DNA of 64,000 nt from Vibrio cyclitrophicus (GTDB lineage Bacteria; Pseudomonadota; Gammaproteobacteria; Enterobacterales; Vibrionaceae): the NCBI GenBank assembly GCA_023206055.1, contig CP065367.1:1302001-1366000 (forward strand), given 5' to 3'. The stretch's first letter is position 1, and every line of letters begins with the position of its first letter. A program made the translations under genes and the position numbers. Below, in pieces: positions 59,828 to 64,000 of the stretch. Below the pieces are notes generated by a model. The model did no database searches and was not told the DNA's origin. It worked only from the letters and a program-made list of their open reading frames with translations.

Positions 59828-61384
59828 ATGGCTATTCAAAAAAGCATGCTAGCTTTGGCTGTACTCGGAGGTTCTTTAGCCTTAATCAACAGTACTTCGG
59901 CTTACGCATCCCTAGGCATCACACCACCAGCGAACGAAGAAGTTTGGATCACCACCGATGCTGACGCACAGCATATAATGACTCAACATGGCGCAACGGT
60001 TTACCCAAGCGTGACGGGAAACAAGCATTCCATCGTCGCTAAAATCAACCAGAAAGAACTGGAGAAACTATCCAGCCACATGCATGAAGAAACTCACCGT
60101 TGTGGTGGCTACATGGTGCATGAAGACAAAGCAAGTGCACTCAAAGCCGCAGCGATGCCATTGACAATGAACACCTTCGAAAAGCCGGTGGTCAGCCATC
60201 AAGACACAGTGAACGATCTACTCGCTCAGGTCGAGCCGAACAACATGGTCACGACCATTGAAAATCTAACCAACTTCACCAACCGTTTTTATACTACTTC
60301 TACTGGTGTCGCTGCTTCAGATTGGCTTTTAGAACGTTGGGAAACCGAGATTAAAGATGTGCCGTATGCGTCTGCACGCCAGATCACGCATGCCGAATAC
60401 CCACAGAAATCCGTTGAAGTGACACTGCTTGGCGCTAAATATCCTGAAGAAATCGTCGTTGTTGGTGGACACCTTGATTCGACCGTTGGATCTTGGACAA
60501 GCGAAGGCACCATCTCACCGGGAGCCGATGATGATGCGTCTGGTATTGCAACGGTAACAGAGTCGCTTCGCCTGATGATCGCCAGTGGCATTCAACCAGA
60601 CAAAACCATTAAGTTCTATGGCTATGCAGCAGAAGAAGTAGGGCTGCGCGGTTCACAAGATGTCGCTAACGCTTTAAGAGACGAGCAAGCAAACGTTGTA
60701 TCAGTATTGCAATTAGACATGACCAACTACAACGGTTCGGCGCACGATATCACCTTCATCACAGACTATACCGACAGTAACCTCACCGCCTACCTGAGCG
60801 AGCTGATCGACACTTATGCTAGTGACATCAGTTACGGTTTCGATGATTGTGGCTATGCCTGTTCTGACCACGCCTCTTGGCACAATGTTGGCTACCCAGC
60901 CGCCATGCCATTCGAGAGCATGTTCAATGATTACAACCCAAATATTCATACTCAGCACGACACGCTTGAGAACTCCGATCCAACAGCGACACACGCGACC
61001 AAGTTCGCCAAACTGGCCATTGCTTACCTTGTCGAAACCAGCCTTGATTCGCCAGTTGCAGGCCCTAAAGAGCTGCAAAATAACGTGCCTGTTGAAGGAC
61101 TTACTGCAGGGTATGGTGAAGAGCAGTTCTTCACATTTATAACTGAAAGTGCAGGTCAGTTAACGGTGACATTAGCAGGCCCTCGTAGTGGCGATGCCGA
61201 CCTTTACGTGAAACATAATGGTACCGTATCGAAAGCAAGCTACGATTGTCGTCCATACCAGAACAGCAGCAACGAACAGTGTGTATTGAACAAACCAGCG
61301 GGTGAATTCAACATCATGGTGCGCGGCTACCGTAACTTTAACGATGTCACCATTGTCGCTAACTTCGTGCCTGATTGGCTGTAA
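59828..61384 (+). CDS. Secreted M28 leucyl aminopeptidase with PPC domain
   Basis: A 518-aa secreted aminopeptidase of the type first known from Vibrio (Aeromonas) proteolyticus. Signal peptide ~1-27; N-terminal propeptide to ~105; M28 catalytic domain ~106-400 with the two-zinc ligand set in VVVGGHLDST (His), GADDDASG (Asp), GYAAEEVGLRGS (Glu catalytic and Glu ligand), VLQLDMTNY (Asp) and NPNIHTQHDT (His); a C-terminal PPC domain at ~430-515 with the DADLYVKHNGT pattern, removed in the mature enzyme of relatives. It follows the M4 protease gene by 143 bases with a terminator between them; together they would turn proteins into amino acids outside the cell. Confidence 0.95.
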   Translation: MAIQKSMLALAVLGGSLALINSTSAYASLGITPPANEEVWITTDADAQHIMTQHGATVYPSVTGNKHSIVAKINQKELEKLSSHMHEETHRCGGYMVHEDKASALKAAAMPLTMNTFEKPVVSHQDTVNDLLAQVEPNNMVTTIENLTNFTNRFYTTSTGVAASDWLLERWETEIKDVPYASARQITHAEYPQKSVEVTLLGAKYPEEIVVVGGHLDSTVGSWTSEGTISPGADDDASGIATVTESLRLMIASGIQPDKTIKFYGYAAEEVGLRGSQDVANALRDEQANVVSVLQLDMTNYNGSAHDITFITDYTDSNLTAYLSELIDTYASDISYGFDDCGYACSDHASWHNVGYPAAMPFESMFNDYNPNIHTQHDTLENSDPTATHATKFAKLAIAYLVETSLDSPVAGPKELQNNVPVEGLTAGYGEEQFFTFITESAGQLTVTLAGPRSGDADLYVKHNGTVSKASYDCRPYQNSSNEQCVLNKPAGEFNIMVRGYRNFNDVTIVANFVPDWL

Positions 61385-61432
61385 GATTAGTTAATTGACT
61401 AACAGTTAAACCGAGTAAACATGGCTAAAACT

Positions 61433-61483
61433 AAAAATCCGCAAGCCCACGATCATAAATAGATTGGAGCTTGCGGATTTTTT
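61433..61483. terminator. Bidirectional terminator between aminopeptidase and LhgO genes
   Basis: Stem AAAAATCCGCAAGC / GCTTGCGGATTTTT (perfect, 14 bases) with a 23-base loop; A- and T-runs on both sides. Confidence 0.88.
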
Positions 61484-61557
61484 ATTGTCTACGTTCTTCA
61501 CTTGCTATGAACAGCCCTGTTCGAACAAACAAGCCATTAGTTCAATTCAATTCACAG

Positions 61558-62772
61558 TTAAGACGTTTTTTTCATCACCTTGCCACAAATATACTCACCA
61601 ATCGGCATTGCCGAAGTCGCTGCCGGCGATGGCGCGTTACATACATGCAAGCTTCTTGGGCTTTCGGCAAACAGAAAATCATGAACCAAAGTGCCATCTT
61701 TGAGCACCGCTTGAGCGCGTATGCCTGCTGGGTAAGGTTTGAAATCTGACACCGTAATGCTCGGGCAATATTTGTTGACCAATTTTAGATAGCCCGGCTT
61801 CCACCACGAGTTCTTAAGCTCGATCAAACCGGTTTTCAGATTATTCGCAGTCACTTTCCAAAAGCCCGAAAAGCTCAGCATCTGCCAAGTGTCCTTAAAA
61901 CTAAAGTTCAGCTTGCCATAGCCTTCTCTCTTCCAACCTTGAACTGCATTTGGCCCTACCGTTACCGAGCCATCGATCATACGTGTTAAGTGCACACCCA
62001 AGAAAGGCAGTTCTGGGTCAGGGATCGGATAGATAAGGTGATTCACCACCTGGTTGTGTTTCGCGTCCAACTGATAATACTCACCGCGATAAGGGACGAT
62101 TTGGAAGTCGGTTTCAATGCCAAGCATGCTGGTCATTCTGTCGGCCATCAAACCAGAACAAGTGATCAAGAATCGGCTGTTCAGTTGTAGAGTTTGACCA
62201 TCGACTTTGCACGTTAACTGCACTTCATCTTCTTGCTCATCCGCCATGATCACTTCTGTGCCGAGACTGAGCTTGCCGCCCGCCTCAACAAACTCTTGAG
62301 CCATTACTTCGGTGACTTTTTTGTAGTCGACGATGCTGGTGGTTTTGACATAAATCGCGCCCAAGCCCGTGATGTTAGGCTCGGCAAGTTTCAGTTGCGC
62401 TTGGTCCAACAAATCGACATCAATGTCGTTATCATGACAACGTTGATAGAGCGCATTCATGCGCTCGACTTCCTGCTCATTGGTCGCGACCAACAGCTTA
62501 CCGCAGTTTTCGACAGGGATATCGTGATGGCTGCAAAAGGCGATGGTGCGCTCTACGCCACGCTTACAAAAATCGGCCTTTAAACTGCCTGGAGCGTAGT
62601 AAACGCCAGCGTGAATCACACCACTGTTATGGCCAGTTTGGTGCTGCGCGAAGCCACGCTCCTTTTCGACTAAAAGGATACTTTTATCAGGGTGAACTTG
62701 CTGTAATTGCCATGCCGTCGACACACCAACAATGCCACCACCAACGATAATATAGTCGTATGTTGAGTTCAT
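61558..62772 (-). CDS. lhgO: L-2-hydroxyglutarate oxidase
   Basis: A 404-aa FAD-dependent oxidoreductase of the DAO family, matching LhgO/YgaF, which oxidises L-2-hydroxyglutarate to 2-oxoglutarate with electrons to the membrane quinone pool. FAD loop YIIVGGGIVGVSTAWQL near residues 7-23; the HQTGHNSGVIHAGVYYAPGS segment near 44-63, typical of the LhgO family; TTSIVDYKKV near 148; the GRR-type SPAATSAMPIG at the end. Peripheral on the inner membrane. The ATG is preceded by a GGAATATT site. It is followed (25 bases upstream in coordinate, same strand) by the TRAP permease gene, suggesting uptake of the 2-hydroxy or keto acid and its oxidation. Confidence 0.93.
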   Translation of the reverse strand: MNSTYDYIIVGGGIVGVSTAWQLQQVHPDKSILLVEKERGFAQHQTGHNSGVIHAGVYYAPGSLKADFCKRGVERTIAFCSHHDIPVENCGKLLVATNEQEVERMNALYQRCHDNDIDVDLLDQAQLKLAEPNITGLGAIYVKTTSIVDYKKVTEVMAQEFVEAGGKLSLGTEVIMADEQEDEVQLTCKVDGQTLQLNSRFLITCSGLMADRMTSMLGIETDFQIVPYRGEYYQLDAKHNQVVNHLIYPIPDPELPFLGVHLTRMIDGSVTVGPNAVQGWKREGYGKLNFSFKDTWQMLSFSGFWKVTANNLKTGLIELKNSWWKPGYLKLVNKYCPSITVSDFKPYPAGIRAQAVLKDGTLVHDFLFAESPRSLHVCNAPSPAATSAMPIGEYICGKVMKKTS

Positions 62773-62797
62773 AATATTCCTACATTCAATCCTTTAA

Positions 62798-64000
62798 TTA
62801 TAGGGAAGACGCGACAGTGTTAGATCCGGTTTGAGGTAACTTTTTTTCCTCACTTTCTGATTCCTTTTTCACTTGATTTGCATCGTATTTACGACCGCTG
62901 TAGATGAAGATACCAACAAAAATGGCAACACATACCAAACGGATCACGACTGAAACATCAGGCCATACTAGAGCTACACCTATCGCAACCAACACTACTC
63001 GAGTAATAATATTAACTTCGCTCTCTAAATAACCTTCAATCGCCGCGATAAACGCGTAAGTACCAATAACAGCAAAGCCACCCGTGACTAACACGGAGGC
63101 CACATCCCAACTTACCAAGTTAGTGTAGGCAATCAACAATGGTACTAAATACAAGCCTTTGGCGATCTTCCATGCCATTAAGCCCGTTCTCATCGGGGGT
63201 GTTTTAGCAATGGTTGCAGCCGCAAATGCAGTTAAACAAACAGGCGGAGTCACGTTGCTGTCTTGCGATAACCAGAAAATAATTAAGTGAGCCGAAAGCA
63301 GTGCGAGGCTGATTGCTTCTAAGCCAAGGCTCTGTTCAAGCAGAGTTTCCACAAAATCAGCAGGAACCAACGCAATCATCTCTTTCGCCGTTTCCAACGC
63401 CATCGGTGCGTTCAATAGATCAAGCTTATCTGGCGCAGCCAACATAAAGATGGCTTTAGCTTGCTCAGGAAGCTGCCCTGACACCAACAAGTCGAGCAGC
63501 TGACTTTCAGCAATCAATTTATACAAGGCAGGAGCAGACAATGTTCCCAACACAATATAAGCCGCCGTTACTGGTAACCCCATACCCAGAATCAAAGACG
63601 CCAGTGCGATCAACGCAATCATCACCAGTAACTCGCCATTCGCCCAGCTGTTGATCATCAAAGAGAAGGTGTTACCAATTCCCGTAGTGCTAATGACATT
63701 AACAACTAGACCAATACCAACTAATAACACAGCCGTTGTCGCCATGTTTTTTGCGCCTTGAGACAAAGCTTCAATGATCGCTTTCGGTCCCATTTTGTGA
63801 TTTTTAGAGAACCATGATGCCACCACCACAGAAAGAATCGAAATACCCGCAGCGTAAGTCGGCGTAAAGCCTTGAACGAGCAAAGTCACTAACACGGCCA
63901 ATGGGATCAGGTTGTGCCAACCCGACAGCAATACCTTTAACAAAGGTTCACAGCCAGAGGTCACCTTTTGTACACCACTACGCTTCGCTTCAATACGCAC
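62798..64000 (-). CDS. TRAP transporter fused permease, 3' part
   Basis: C-terminal 400 residues of a long inner-membrane protein whose 5' part lies beyond base 64000. About nine to ten helices are visible, with the TRAP large-subunit (DctM-type) features GLPVTAAYIVLG near residue 145 and the VTPPVCLTAFAAATIAKTPPMRTGLMAWKIA segment near 250-280. This order fits the 4TM/12TM fused TRAP permeases (small and large subunits in one chain). No periplasmic binding protein is inside the window; it may lie just beyond the right edge. Substrate probably a dicarboxylate or hydroxy acid, because lhgO is the next gene 25 bases downstream. Confidence 0.87.
   Translation of the reverse strand: MRIEAKRSGVQKVTSGCEPLLKVLLSGWHNLIPLAVLVTLLVQGFTPTYAAGISILSVVVASWFSKNHKMGPKAIIEALSQGAKNMATTAVLLVGIGLVVNVISTTGIGNTFSLMINSWANGELLVMIALIALASLILGMGLPVTAAYIVLGTLSAPALYKLIAESQLLDLLVSGQLPEQAKAIFMLAAPDKLDLLNAPMALETAKEMIALVPADFVETLLEQSLGLEAISLALLSAHLIIFWLSQDSNVTPPVCLTAFAAATIAKTPPMRTGLMAWKIAKGLYLVPLLIAYTNLVSWDVASVLVTGGFAVIGTYAFIAAIEGYLESEVNIITRVVLVAIGVALVWPDVSVVIRLVCVAIFVGIFIYSGRKYDANQVKKESESEEKKLPQTGSNTVASSL

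Noticed and set aside
61464..61749. Two short plus-strand frames after the aminopeptidase
   Set aside because: They start on the terminator hairpin and overlap the 3' end of lhgO; no supporting signal.

Overview
The window looks like chromosomal DNA of a marine Vibrio, most likely of the Splendidus clade. This is inferred from four things: a Vibrio-type chromosomal integron (integrase, attI and VCR-like attC sites), a QnrS-like chromosomal pentapeptide protein, a vibriolysin-type M4 protease beside a Vibrio-type M28 aminopeptidase, and a betIBA-proXWV osmoprotectant operon. No rRNA, tRNA, insertion sequence, prophage or CRISPR array was seen.

Layout. (1) 1-5440 is the attI-proximal end of a chromosomal integron: seven cassettes read leftward, six complete attC sites, attI near 5434, and the integrase gene intIA at 5755-6711 reading the other way behind a LexA box. 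Two cassettes, a PIN-like nuclease and a small membrane protein, are each present in two practically identical copies. (2) 6.8-25 kb holds metabolic and regulatory genes: a homocysteine methyltransferase, a Gfo/Idh oxidoreductase with an SgrR-like regulator, an HDOD protein, a TetR/alcohol-dehydrogenase operon with a clear operator, a divergent AraC/MFS pair, a eukaryotic-type glutathione synthetase, LysR/adenosine deaminase, a sugar acetyltransferase, a predicted metallopeptidase, a HAD hydrolase, and AraC/M19 dipeptidase. (3) 25.6-32.1 kb is carbohydrate-related: a regulator, a YgjK-type GH63 lipoprotein gene interrupted by one in-frame TAA, and melR/melA without melB. (4) 32.2-34.3 kb has a DsbB-like protein with its DUF5993-like partner and small conserved proteins. 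(5) 34.4-39.7 kb is a six-gene operon like E. coli cmtB-cmtA-yggP-yggD-yggC with a PHP phosphatase at its end; it has a CRP-like site upstream and is bracketed by two identical 37-bp terminator hairpins. (6) 40.2-42.5 kb has qnr, a Sel1 protein and a CosR-like MarR regulator. (7) 42.8-50.0 kb is betI-betB-betA-proX-proW-proV for choline uptake and conversion to glycine betaine. (8) 50.4-56.8 kb has secreted and lipoprotein genes of unknown role, including a LruC-domain protein, next to an RstAB-like two-component system. (9) 57.3-61.4 kb encodes two secreted zinc peptidases with PPC domains. (10) 61.6-64 kb has L-2-hydroxyglutarate oxidase and the 3' part of a TRAP permease gene that runs off the window.

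How the parts work together. Regions 5 and 7 are complete uptake-plus-processing operons (PTS polyol or sugar; choline). Region 9 is an extracellular protein-digestion pair. Region 1 is an SOS-inducible gene-shuffling platform. The most promising source of undescribed biology is the repeated PIN-nuclease and membrane-protein cassette pair at the expressed end of the integron. The clearest anomaly is the single nonsense codon in the ygjK homologue.
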